Source: Nemophila menziesii
Taxonomy: Eukaryota; Streptophyta; Magnoliopsida; Boraginales; Hydrophyllaceae
Reading direction: 5' to 3'
NCBI GenBank assembly: GCA_029959085.1
Contig: JARWIR010000010.1
Location: forward strand, 36,696,731 to 36,760,730
Length of the DNA stretch: 64,000 nucleotides
Positions 1 to 11,288 of the stretch are shown one piece after another. Made by a program: the position numbers and the translations under genes. Numbering within the stretch: the stretch's first letter is position 1; every line of letters starts with the position of its first letter. The notes under the pieces were generated by a model. It made no database searches. It was given only the letters and a program-made list of their open reading frames with translations, and was not told the DNA's origin.

Positions 1-299
1 AAAAAATCAGAGCACATAAAAACAGAGATAACACAACTAATTTCAATTAAATGTAAAAAGACATCCCAAATTAAAATAGATATAAAACAAGTCTAGGGTT
101 CATACCCATATTCTAATCTCAAGCTAAATATAATTAGTTCATACTAGAGAAAGAAGGAAAATAAATTACAAAGGTAAAGGGTTGGAATGTCATGAGTAGT
201 TTCCGACTCCTTCTTGTCTTTTCTTCTCTTGATGTAGGCTTAATATTGGTCTTTAGATGATTAGGAACTGACCAAGGATGATTTCTCTAAGGTTGGAAT

Positions 300-340
<41 letters not shown>

Positions 341-885
341 CCTTTGGTCGAAATATGGAGTAATCCCCAATATAAGGAGTCCAAATCTTACGAAAATTCG
401 TATTCCTAATCTGTAGGACAGGATAAACCTTTGCAGATTTTGATTTGGTCATATCACTTATGTTACTTATCGGAATTTAATTTTCTTTATATGTAAACAA
501 CTTCAATTAAAAGATCAATCTGCTCATATAAAAATCTCCTCCTAATTGTTGACTGATTTTCTGAAGAACTTTACTTAGTCGACATATGTGGACTTTTGGC
601 AGTTTATTTACTTTCCAAATATATCCAAACATTTTCTTTTTGACTTTGACTAAGGAATTTCCTTTACTTTTCCACTTCAAATAAGTTTCTGTAGGTGTAA
701 TAGCCTCCATATACCTAAGTGCTACACAAATTACGCGCAAAAGCTCACAACATAGCAAAACACCTAAAACTAGACAAGAAAGTGTAAAGTATGAATAAAT
801 GGAGAAAAATCCAAAATTAAATACCAAATACCCCTAAAATGATGTCTCAATTATAGATTAATATATCATAAATCTGGAGACATCA
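1..885 (-). mobile_element. Athila-type LTR fragment (5' part)
   Basis: Read on the minus strand, the LTR starts at 885 with TGATGTCTCC and has the matching inverted GAGACATCA about 35 bases inside, as in every other LTR of this group here. The counterpart in copy 2 extends to about 24172 and is cut before its 3' end. A TA dinucleotide tract lies at about 300-338. No PBS or internal region is attached. Small ORFs in it are not conserved genes. Confidence 0.8.
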
Positions 886-1527
886 TGGGGACACGCCTCA
901 TTTTGAGTTGGGGTGTGGGGATTCGTCGTCCCTCATCTCCATTATTTTTTGTGATTTACTAGTTTTTAGGAAAAAATTAAATTTTTTGATACATGGAATT
1001 AGATGTAGAGTGTGTTTAATATCTTGAAAGCATAAAATTAGTGAGTTAATGATAGAAGGTAATATGTTTATGAGATGTTTTATTTTATATGCTTTGAGTA
1101 TTTACATGAAAACACACATTGATAGTAAAGAAACGATTAGTGAGCAATGCAGTAGAAATATGTTCGATCTTAGAGTTCCTTGAGAGGTGTGTAGGCCGTG
1201 AGATTCGAGCTAGTTGATAAACCTATTTAATGAACGTGCTAGACGTGAGAAAGTAACGATATTTCATAGTTTAGAAAGTTATTAAGGCAGTTCTTTGATA
1301 ATCCATTTGTTGCCTTTTAACTCTTGGTACATTTATCATATTTATATCCATCTCAGCCCCTTTTAGCCTTTCTAAAGCCTTTTTATTAGCCATGTTATAA
1401 TCCACACCCCATAGATTTTAAGACCTTTCCATATGACCCGCACTCGAATCACGATGCATAGACAATCGTTTTAGAGCTTGAGTTTGGGGTGGCGGGTTCA
1501 CCATTATGGGAAATATTTTTGGGTTGT
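886..1527 (+). mobile_element. Athila-type internal 3' noncoding region, first half
   Basis: The sequence matches the minus strand of element F around 54.3-54.97 kb, including the GC-rich patch GGGGACACG...CATTTTGAGTTGGGG near 893-925. It also resembles 45.5-45.95 kb of element D. This is the noncoding stretch between ORF2 and the 3' LTR. It has no coding potential and is interrupted at 1528 by a solo LTR. Confidence 0.75.
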
Positions 1528-3062
1528 TGATGTCTCTCTATTTGTGATGATTTAATATTAATTCGAGACATCATTTTTAGTGCTTTAGGAAGTCATTTGG
1601 TCGATTTTCATATAAATTAGTGCACTTTCCTATTTTGTGTCTTGATTTAATGATTTATTATTTTTAGAGCATATTGAGTTTAATTTTTTATCTAATGTGA
1701 AGATTTAAAGATATATATGAATATTAATTAGATTCCAAGTCAAGAATTAAAGATATGGAAAGAATTATGCATGGAAATTAAGAGATAAAGGTAATAAATA
1801 TTGAAAAGGGAAAGATAAAGTTGTCAAGTAAATCTGAAATTCTGAGCCACGTTCAAAGATGAGATCATAACTCAATATTGGCTAGGAATTTGGAGATGAG
1901 GTATGCACCAATGGACAGATCTTTCCGAGATGATAAGTTTGGATATAAAGAACACATCAAATGGATAAGTATTGAAGTAGATATGGCCAAAACAAATCAG
2001 CAGTAGATTCTTACCTTATCTATATTTTAGGGTTACGAATTTGAGTTGAGGTAGAAGTGTATTACCTTACTTCTAACCCAAGTAAAACGATTAGGGCTGT
2101 ATAAATACCTATAAATACACCCTTATACCTCTTGTAATTCACCCTTACTCAGTTCTAAACCTTATATTAATTCTTAGTCATTGTAGAGAGCAAGATGAAG
2201 CTTTTGTATCAATCTTTTAATTTATTTCTTTCAGGTATGAACTAATTCTACCATAGCTTGGGTTTTGCATTATGTATAATCTGTGAATTCTATTTTCTTT
2301 CTATCTAAGTTTCTTTGGAAATTATATGTTTTAATCTGATTATAGCTGCTTAACAAATATATGTTTATGTGTTTTGATTTATTGCTTGTCCTAAACCTGA
2401 TCACTTTAGGCTTTCATAATAGTAGTTAGATGTTCACCCTGTAGGGGTGTCTAATTATTGAAACACCACATAACGTCTAGTCTCCGATATTGGTCTTGAC
2501 AACACCAATTCTAACTAGATAGTCATTAGGGTATGTTTTTCACCACTATCACCATATAGGAATTGAATTGCTTAGGGCCTTGGTAGCGCTTGATAACCCT
2601 AAGTTTAGGCTGCCTTGTGGTTGTGTTGTTGCCCCCTTAGTCGCTCTCAAGGTCTAAGAAATGGGAATTTAGAATCCTGACTATTTATCGAAGAGCTATA
2701 ATCTCCCTTAGTAACTAGAATTTAACAGAATGAATTAGAAGGATTAGTGCAGACTAGCAAATACCTAAGATATATCTCTCTACTTGATATTTATCTTATT
2801 TATTTTCTTGTCTTTACTTTTATTTAGTTTAATTAATCATCTCTCAATTTATCTTATTTAATTTCTTTATTTTAATTATTAATTGCTACTCTGATTATTG
2901 CCCATTCGTATAACACACTAAGTCCCTAAGAATGAACTTTCTTATCATTAAAACTTGCATACATCCTGTAATACTTGCAGTACCATGCTTGTCTAGGGTG
3001 ATTTAGTGCATTATTTTCCGTGTTTATTTATCATATTTTTTATCACACCCTAGGCGACACCA
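1528..3062 (+). mobile_element. Solo LTR, Athila-type
   Basis: A full-length LTR of 1535 bp starts TGATGTCTCTC and ends GACACCA. It carries the terminal inverted motif GAGACATCA near 1563 and a TATA box (CTATAAATACACC, about 2110-2122). Flanking 5-mers are GTTGT on the left and GTTGC on the right, a near-perfect target-site duplication. The bases either side read continuously as one internal region, so this LTR inserted into an older element and then lost its body by LTR-LTR recombination. No PBS follows it. Confidence 0.85.
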
Positions 3063-3885
3063 GTTGCGTTTTTGAGATTATATATTTTTGCTCTATATTT
3101 TGATGATGATTCACTGTTTATAATATTTTAACCCTTTGCCAGGGAAAAATTAAATGAGAAAAAATTGAAAAGAAAAATAAATGTATGTGAAAAAGTAGCA
3201 TGACATATCACATAAAAAATATAGTCATAGCTGTAATACCAAAAGAAAAATTGATATAAAAAGAATTTATGATTTTTGACCGGCAAAGTGGAAATTCTTA
3301 TGTGATCATCTTTGAAGCATTATTGGGTTATTGGGGATACTATTTAGTGCATCAAATCATTGGTTTGAGTGAGAACATCTTATAAGAGTAACTCAAGCTC
3401 TAGATTGATTCGTTGATGGCTAGTGGGGAAAGAGCCAAAGACTCACTCTAAATTATCCAAATATACAATCATACCTTCTCTAAGCCAACATTACAACCTT
3501 TAAGACCTTATGATTCTTTACTATGTGATCTAGGAAAAACTGAACCAATAGAGAGTAGTTAGATGGATCTTTGGATACGAGTTAGGCTCGATGAACAAAC
3601 TATAGCCTCCATGTTTAACTAAGTGAAGAACCTCTCCTTCGTGCATTGCAAACCTAATCTAATTTTGAATTTAAACCGTGTTGATTGTTTGTATGTTAAG
3701 TATATAGTAATTTAATTTGTATATATTATTACATGAAACTTGCTAAGTAGTTTCTTTGAGTTTATTATTCATATTATTTTATCTTCTTTCCATTGTGCTT
3801 AATTGACTTAGATGTGTATTTAGAGATTTCCCTGTGTTCTTATCTTTTATTGTATCAGGGCGATACAACTTTGAGTTGAGGGTCT
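3063..3885 (+). mobile_element. Athila-type internal 3' noncoding region, second half, with PPT
   Basis: This continues the internal region interrupted at 1528. It matches the minus strand of 59598-60450, including the CCCTTTGCC(A/G)GGG stretch near 3133 and the AACTCAAGCTCTA...GATGGCTAGT region near 3390-3425. It ends in the purine-rich tract TTGAGTTGAGGGTCT just before the LTR, which is a plausible polypurine tract. Confidence 0.75.
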
Positions 3886-4494
3886 TGATGTCTCCATATT
3901 TGTGATATATTGATCTAGGTTTGAGACATCATTTTAGGTTTATTTGGTTAATTGTTAAGGGATTCTTCCCCATTATTAGGCAATTTCTTAATTCGTGTCT
4001 TGATATGATGATTTGTTACTTTTAGAGAATATTTGGTATAATATGTGTATTAATGTGAAGATCTGAAGGTTTATGGAAATATTTAGATATCAAATCAAGA
4101 CAATGGGAGTTAAGGAAAGAAAATCCAGGAGCAATCAGGTGGTAAAAGGAAACAAAGTTGAATTAGGAAAGGAAAAACTGCCATAGAAATCTATCAAATT
4201 TGTAGCTACGTCTACTAAAGTGAATATAACTCCACATCAGCTGTGATTTTGGATGAGACTTTAAAGGGTTAGCTAGATCTTTTTGTTTCAGTTCTTTTGA
4301 TATAAAGTACATAATATTTGGCCCAGTAACAAAGGAGATATGACCAAAACAAAACAACAGTGTTTATCATGTCCTATATTTTAGAAAACGAATGTGAATT
4401 GGACTTGGAAAACAATTACTTTCCTTCCACTCTAATATTTCGACCTAGACTTAGAAAACACGTATAAATACACCCTTTTATCATTGTAAACATG
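3886..4494 (+). mobile_element. 3' LTR, truncated at its transcription start region
   Basis: The LTR begins TGATGTCTCC directly after the polypurine tract. It is homologous to the LTR at 6171 up to about 4494, where ATTGTAAACATG gives way to copia-derived sequence. The break falls about 25-30 bp after the TATA box (CGTATAAATACACC), close to where the LTR transcript would be expected to start. Confidence 0.75.
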
Positions 4495-6170
4495 AGTCTG
4501 AAGCGTTGATTATAAAGCCATCTTTAATTAAAGTACTATCTATTTTTTTGTACCATTGTTTAGGTGTTTGTTTCAAAACATATAGATATTCCTTAAGCTT
4601 ACATACTTTTCTCTCTTGACCAGATGCATCAAACCCTTATGGTTGGACCATATATATCTCTTCATCTAGGTATCCATTCAAAACCGCGGTCTTAAAACCC
4701 GTCTGATGTATAATGACTTTATGAATGGAAGCTAAAGCTATTAGAGTTCTTATGGTGGCTATTTTGGTCACTAGAGAATAGGTGTCAAAGTAGTAGAAAC
4801 CTTTCTTTTTAGTAAAGACTCGAATTTCAAGTATATCCTTAAATTTCTCTATGGAACCACCAGGTCTTGATTTCCTCTTAAAGATCCATTTTATACTAAT
4901 TGACTTACATCCCTTTGGTAAGTCAGTTATGTTCCACGTGTGGTTTGATCTAATGGATTCTATCTCATGGTTTACCGCCTTTTTCCAAAAGCCAGCATCT
5001 ATTGATATCATAGTCTCGGTAAAGGTCTTGAGATCTTCCTCACGAAGAAAACAAGAAACTAGTTCTTCACATAGCATATCTATGTAAAAATCCCAGTCTA
5101 GAAAGCAGTAATAAAGTTTAGTCCAAAACTAGACTTAATCCTACGTCTTTTACTTTTCCTAATTTCATTATCAGAGTTATTTCCTAAACTCAAGGAGGGT
5201 AGATAATTAGACAATCACTAACAAGTGTTTAATATTGACTGGTGAGTCATTACCGATAGATGACAACATTCTTTTTCAAAGGAACTACATGCTCAAAGAA
5301 TTCAGTGTCTCTAGATTCACTAACAGCGTTATCAACTAAGGACATAAATCTATAAACTTCACTGTTTTGAGCATATCCTATAAAGATGGATTCTACGGTT
5401 TTGGGTCCAATGTTGACTTTCTTGAAGTCAGGTAGACCTACCTTGGCAAAACACCACCACACCCATAAAGATTTAAGGTTAGGTGGATATCTTTTCTACA
5501 ACTTGTAAGAGGTCTCATATATATGTTTATGGGGTACTCAATTTAATACATAGCAAGTAGATAAGAAAGCTTCTCCCCACATGTTAGACGGTAAACCTGA
5601 ACTTATCAACATGGCATTCGTCATTTCATTAAGGAATCTATTTTTCCTTTCAGCTATGCCAATTTGTTGGGGTGTATAAGAGGCGGTAAGTTCACGAATA
5701 ATTATGTTCACACAATTCTTTAAGTGTGTTAGAACTAAATTTGTTGCCCTTATTGGACCTAAACCTTTTAATCTTTCTATGTAGTTGGTTTTTCAACCTT
5801 AGCCGTATATTTTAAATGGTAGATTCCGCTTCATCCTTATACCTTAGGAGGTATACTTTGGTGAACCTAAGTAGTTATCTACAAAGGTCGTATAATATAA
5901 TATTCCTCCTCTACTATCGGTAGTTGTAGAGTTTACCAATCAGAATGCACTAACCTTAAGAATTGAGTTTTTCTAGTGATTAAATTTTTAAACATTTCTT
6001 AGCATGTTTAGCTTCTACACATATTTGAAAATTAATTAATCCATTGTTAGAGTTTCCAGGTATCAGTCCATGAGATTTAAGTCTTTTAATAGAGGAAACA
6101 TTTACGTGCCCTAATCTAGCGTGCCACATATCAAGAGATTCAACAATATAAGCAGATGTAGATGCATTCT
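4495..6170 (-). pseudogene. Ty1/copia pol fragment (pre-integrase, integrase, RT N-terminus)
   Basis: Read on the minus strand, the order is a GAG-pre-integrase motif (WHARLGHVNVSSIKRL, about 6155-6090), a degenerate integrase core with the copia signature around IAERKNR (about 5660), integrase C-terminal sequence (GLPDFKKVNIGP then IFIGYAQNSEVYRF, 5462-5250), and the start of the copia reverse transcriptase (FWKKAVNHEIESIRSN then WIFKRKSRPGG, 5077-4637). Stops and frameshifts separate these parts. Gag, protease, the RT catalytic motif, RNase H and copia LTRs are missing. It sits directly between two pieces of unrelated Athila-type LTR. It is a dead fragment. Confidence 0.85.
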
Positions 6171-7430
6171 TGATGTCGACCTATTTGTGATGAATTAATC
6201 TAGGTTGGAGACATAATTTTAGGTATATTTTAGTATTCTATATGCTAATTCCTATTTCTTGTCTTCATTTGATGAATTATTATTTTTAGAGCATATTTGG
6301 TTTAATTTGCGTGTTAATGTGAAGCTTTAAAGATATATAGTAATTAATTATATGACAAATAAATTATAATATAAGAAAAGAAGATATGGATGGAAATTGG
6401 AGATAAAAGGAAGTAGAGATAAAATAGGAAAGGAAAAGTTGATAAGTAAATCTGAATTTCTGCAGCCATGTCCACTAAAGTGAAGATAAATTATAATAGG
6501 CTGGTAATTTGTAGGATCAATATAAATTTAAATTGTAGATCTTTTCGACGTGGTCGTTTCGATATAAAGTAGGCAGAAATCGGAGCAATAACAAATGAGA
6601 TACGACTGAAACAAGACATCAGTGTTTATCCTATCTCCTATATATTAGGAAACGAATTTGATTTGGAAAATAAGTACAATTTCTTGCGTTCTACTCCAAG
6701 AATCTGACCTAGTAGCCTCTTAACACCTATAAATACACCATTTTATCATTGTATACATGTCCTTGCTTAGTTCTAAGCCATATATTAGTCCTTGCTTGAA
6801 TATTAATTCTTAGTATCAAGTTATCATTCAAATAAGCAAGCTCACCTGTAGAGGAAGATAAGAAGCAAGAAGAAGGAAAGTTACAAAATCCTCTTCTACA
6901 TATCTCCTTCTCTATATCTAGGGTAATTAACTATAGATTTGTGGCTTCACCACATTTCTAAACTTTTATTTTGTAAGTTTTATTATTATTTGTTGGGTTA
7001 TTATTTTGTCTAAATTCCATAATACTATTTGTTGTTTTAATTGATTTGATCTTGGCGTATATTGGTGATGTGTGTTTTGACTTATTGTTCAGCCCTATAT
7101 TTGGCCATTCATAGGATCCTTAGTAATTGAGTTAACACCCGGAAGGGGGGGTTCAATCATTGACAACACCACATAATCGTCTAGTGTGTGGTAGTGATTC
7201 TGACGGTCTTGCCTAACTAGATAGCCATAAAGGTTTGATTTAACCACCAATCATTACTCAGGGTCCCCATACTCATGTCCCTTGGTAGTGGGGAGGTTGC
7301 TCCAACCAAAAAAGGATAACCCTGAACTCTATGAAATTAAATTACTTTTAACCTAATCTCATTACTTTTTAATTTTTTTTAGAATTATTTAATTTAATCA
7401 TAATTAATTATAATTAGTCATGTTGTTTAT
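6171..7430 (+). mobile_element. Athila-type LTR, 3' truncated
   Basis: The LTR starts TGATGTCGACC with the inverted partner GGAGACATAA about 35 bases inside. It has a TATA box at about 6726-6738 (CACCTATAAATACACC) and the downstream ACACCCGG-G-tract region near 7135-7150. Similarity to full LTRs fades around 7430, so the 3' end and any PBS are lost. No polypurine tract precedes it, because the copia fragment abuts its first base. Confidence 0.75.
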
Positions 7431-9256
7431 TATATTTTTATACAAATCCTACAATGACCTTTATGACATTGGAAGTCTTATAAATTTGCATGGTACTTGG
7501 CTTTCTCAAGTTCAACTTACTCTTTTTGCACTATTGGTCCATGTATTACACAAAATACAGGTTCCTAACTTCCTATATTGATCTCTTTGTATTAATTGCA
7601 CTATTTCTCCCTATATTTGCAGGAAATGACTCATATATCCTCGGATTTTCGGCCACGAGGTTTTGAACTAAACCATTTTTTTATTATATAGAGAAAACTG
7701 AATTTATTTCTTCATATATTATATTCATAATATTTCTCCCTATATTCTTATTCTTAATACTTCTCCCTACATTTGCAAGCACATGCTCATATATACAAGA
7801 ACGGGTGTTTGACACAAGAACAAACTCTTATCTGTAAATAAGTTACTGCTACATCATCTTTATTTTCTGTTATGCAGTGAACTAAATCATATTTTTTATT
7901 ATGTAGAAGAAACCTTAGTTGAACAAGTAGATAATAGTGGAGTGAGTATAATGGGAAATTTTGTCAACAATTACTCAGTTAATGTACCAAAATTGTGTTG
8001 GGCAGGAGAATGAATTCTAAGCTTGAATTGAATTGTGCGGGAGAGTGAATTCTAAGCTAAAATTGTATTGTGATGGAGAGTAAATTCTAAGCTTGAATGT
8101 ACCACAATTGTGTTGTGCATGATTTGTTGATTGTGCAGGAAAATGATTCCTACGGTAATTTTAAGGTAGTTTATTTCTATCTTTTTTTAAGACATAGAAG
8201 GAAGAGAACAACATGTAGGAGAAGGGATTGTAATTAGAATAATTGACACCTGCATTATTTGAGGGATTGTAATTGGAATAATTATTTATGTCATCTAAAT
8301 TATTTAAGATTACAATTTTTTATTACATAAAAATATTTTTGTTGATTAATTTATAGTTTATGCAGCTGTTTGTGCGAAATGCATCCTATCCTATTTTTTG
8401 TGTTTGGTTGAATATTTTTTCAGTATATTTTCATATCAAGAATTGTTTTTTTATCTTGTGTTATGTTTATTTTTTAAAATTAATATTATTAGAGTATCTT
8501 CAGGTGCGAGTTCATACCTAGTATATATATATATTTTGCAATGCATGAGTGAAACTTTTTTCATTACTGTTAAAATATATATCAATGGTAACTAATTAAG
8601 AAGCATCGATCATATTTATGGAAAAAGGTTATCGACTATTTTTTATAGAATTTTTCGGGCTAGGGTGGTTGAAACCAACCCTGGTTTGTATTTAAAATAC
8701 AAAATAATTTTGGATTCAATTAGGGGTAACCAGAAATTAAAGATAGTAGTCTCGGGATACATTATAATTTTGTCCAATCTTTTTCTGGATAGAAAATTTA
8801 GTAAAATCAAATATTTAATTTCTCATCCTACATATTAGCCTAAATAAAATATTAGGGTGCGATTGGTACGCAATAATGAGTTAGGAATGGAATGTTAATT
8901 CTCATGGAATTTTATTCTTATACTTGGTACGATTTGAAATGTCTGCGAATCTGATTACTAAAGAAAATGAAATCCCATGAATAAGGTAATAGTCATCCCA
9001 TCTACCCCATGTATTAGCTCATTCCTATTATGTTAAAGATTATGATTTTATTAATTAATTTATTCATAATCTCAAAATTTTATCAAATAAATATTACTTG
9101 TATCACTTTGACATCTAAAAATCTTGAAAAAATAATTACAACATAATCATTTTTTAAAAATTTTGAGATATTTTATTATCACAAATCTAAATTTTATGTG
9201 CATCATAAATGGTTTTTTTTAAATTTTTTTTTTATTATTTCTTCTTTTTATATATA
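7431..9256. other. Unassigned AT-rich repeat DNA
   Basis: I recognise no gene. Visible structure: three imperfect units of about 40 bp around GAATTCTAAGCTTGAATTG at about 7985-8115; repeated CTCCCTATATTTGCA-like phrases at about 7560-7780; an imperfect hairpin AGGGTGGTTGAAACCAACCCT at about 8663; and a phrase typical of plant transposon termini (GGGTGCGATTGGTACGC, about 8855) without a visible partner end. ORFs here do not agree between the two block copies. Confidence 0.5.
7985..8115 (+). repeat. Short tandem repeat, about 40-bp units
   Basis: Three imperfect copies each combine ATTGTG(T/C)..GG(A/G)GA(A/G)TGAATTCTAAGCT with a short spacer. The equivalent array is at about 32368-32490 in block copy 2. 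Confidence 0.6.
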
Positions 9257-10978
9257 CTAGGTATAACCCGTGCTTGAGGGCACCACCATATTAATCCATG
9301 TTAGACGACACTCTTGAAAATAAAATGTATGTGGTAATAGATATCTTTAAGATCTATTATTTGTTTTCGGTCACTCATCAGTTACAACATATGATGAAAG
9401 CCTAAGCTACAATGCATCTCTAGTTTCTTTGCATGTTTACCTATATATTCAAACTCAAGATCAGGATGGATAAAAACCACTACAGATCTCTACAATATTT
9501 GTTATTAATCCAAACCTTTTATCAATCAGATCAAGCGTTAGACAATCATATGCTCAAGGCTCGATTATGCAAACTCGAAAATAAATAATTATATGAAGGT
9601 TCCCAAAATTGGTCAAGGCTTGATGAATTTGGGACAAAACATCTCTAGTGATAAGACTTTTGTTTAATCATCACGTTTCTTGTAAAAAATTATGGATTCA
9701 AGGATTTCGCATGCAAGGATGCAACTACATTTATATATCTCACCTTCTTTATCAGCTTTCTAGTTGGTTATTTTCTTTGGACATTTTGTCACTTTGATAT
9801 GTTGATTCTCCCTAAATCCATTCTCATTATCTAGGGCATTAACTTTCACATATTTTTGAACCTTCAAAACAAATAAATCTATATTTTAAGTTCAACAATT
9901 AGGCTCATACAATTGCAAATCTTTAAAGAGAAATTAGACATGCATTTTGTTGGACCTTTATCTTTTTAAATGTAGATCTAAGTGATTCACATTATAAATC
10001 TCATCCTATTATAATGCATTCAAGTTCATACAACGTGCCCTTGGCCTTTTCCTTAAAAAAATTCAATATCTTCATCACAAAAAAAGACTTGAGAACATGT
10101 ATCAATAATCTCAATTATTGGATCATTTCGGTTTTGAGTTAAGTTTCATGACTCTATTTACCTGATGTCGGTCATGACGATAAACTTATTTATTTATTTG
10201 GTCAATGATTACAATAATCACAAAATAAAAACTCAAATTAAGTACATGTTTCAGATTCTATTATAAATTTTTGCCTTCTTCTAACCATAACAATTAAATA
10301 GTTTTTTCTTCTTTTCCTTCTCCTAACAATAAAACACGCATATACCAAACTGTATGAATGAGAACGATAAAAAATGTATGAAAAAAACAAACTCCTTGAA
10401 TACAATTGACTAAATATTGATATTCTTCTCTGGTTGCCTTCTATGAGATTAAATCTCACAATACCAAACAATAATATATTTTTTACGTTTAATTATATAA
10501 AATTTTGAATACAAAGGAATATAGTTAAATTTATCAAATAAAAGTTACAATTCTGTCTTACACTTAATTCTAGTGAGAAATTGTATTCCTAAATGTGCGA
10601 AACATAATTCAAATATTCACATTACCCACTAAAAGAAATATCATGTGTAGTATGGTTGTTCTTCATTGAACAATGTGAAAACAAAATAAAATCAGATATT
10701 TCCTCTTCTCTATTTAAATAAACACTTTTAGTAATAGTCCATTTAATAGATCGTTAAACGTATAGTTGGGCGTTGATATATAAAAGATTGGTGATTTTCT
10801 TTATATGGGAGAGAGAAATGGGCAAAAAATGTGGGATAGTGTGGTTGGGAGAAGTATCCCATGTTTATATTTTAATTTATGAGCACGTGGCACAATCTAA
10901 TTTTTCGGAGGATCATATACTTTTTGTCTAAAGATCCCGACCCCTCTTTGATTTTCGATTTTTCCCGTATAATATAGA
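9257..10978 (-). mobile_element. Non-autonomous Helitron candidate
   Basis: On the minus strand the element begins TCTATATTATACGGG at 10978, preceded by A. It ends ...GGTGCCCTCAAGCACGGG then TTATACCTAG at 9257, followed by T. TC at the 5' end, CTAG at the 3' end, insertion between A and T, absence of target-site duplication, and a small GTGC/GCAC hairpin 9 bases before CTAG are all Helitron traits. No Rep/helicase ORF is present, so it would depend on a partner. The 1.7-kb interior has only short ORFs, none recognisable. Confidence 0.6.
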
Positions 10979-11240
10979 TATAATTATATTTATCAAAGAA
11001 AAGTTACATTTTTGTCTTACACTTTATTCCAATGAAAAATTATCTTCCTAAATTTTAGAAACATAATTCAAATATTCAAATCGCCGACTAAAAAAAAAAA
11101 ATTATATCATGTGTAGTATTGTTGTACTCCATAGAACAATCTAAAGTCAAAATAAAATAAGATCTTTCTTCTTCTCTGTTTAAATAAACAGTTTTAGTAA
11201 TAGTCCATTTAATAGATCGTTAAACGTATTGGTGGGTGTT
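10510..11240 (+). repeat. Pair of direct repeats across the Helitron 5' boundary
   Basis: A stretch of about 260 bp at 10510-10770, inside the Helitron candidate, is repeated with divergence at 10982-11240, just outside its 5' end. Shared phrases include AATAGTCCATTTAATAGATC and ACATAATTCAAATATTCA. The spacer between the two holds the Helitron terminal sequence. Confidence 0.75.
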
Positions 11241-11288
11241 TTTTTGTTTACAGTGGAGGCCACTAGGACCGTGAAATACAAAAGCTAA

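Noticed and set aside
261..452. Small ORF with an Ile-Tyr repeat
   Set aside because: It runs across a TA dinucleotide tract inside an LTR and its length differs in the other block copy.
507..827. 106-codon ORF, also at 24886-25206
   Set aside because: It is identical in both copies only because the block is recently duplicated. It lies in LTR U3 sequence, has no recognisable domain, and is not kept in related LTRs.
4163..4357. 64-codon ORF, also at 28537-28731
   Set aside because: It is LTR sequence read antisense to the LTR, with no domain.
8850..8960. Possible hAT or Harbinger MITE end (GGGTGCGATTGGTACGC)
   Set aside because: No matching inverted end or target-site duplication was found within the next 2 kb.
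10238..10471. 77-codon ORF inside the Helitron candidate, also at 34663-34896
   Set aside because: It is short and biased by AT-rich sequence. Preservation is explained by the duplication. A captured gene fragment cannot be excluded, but nothing supports it.
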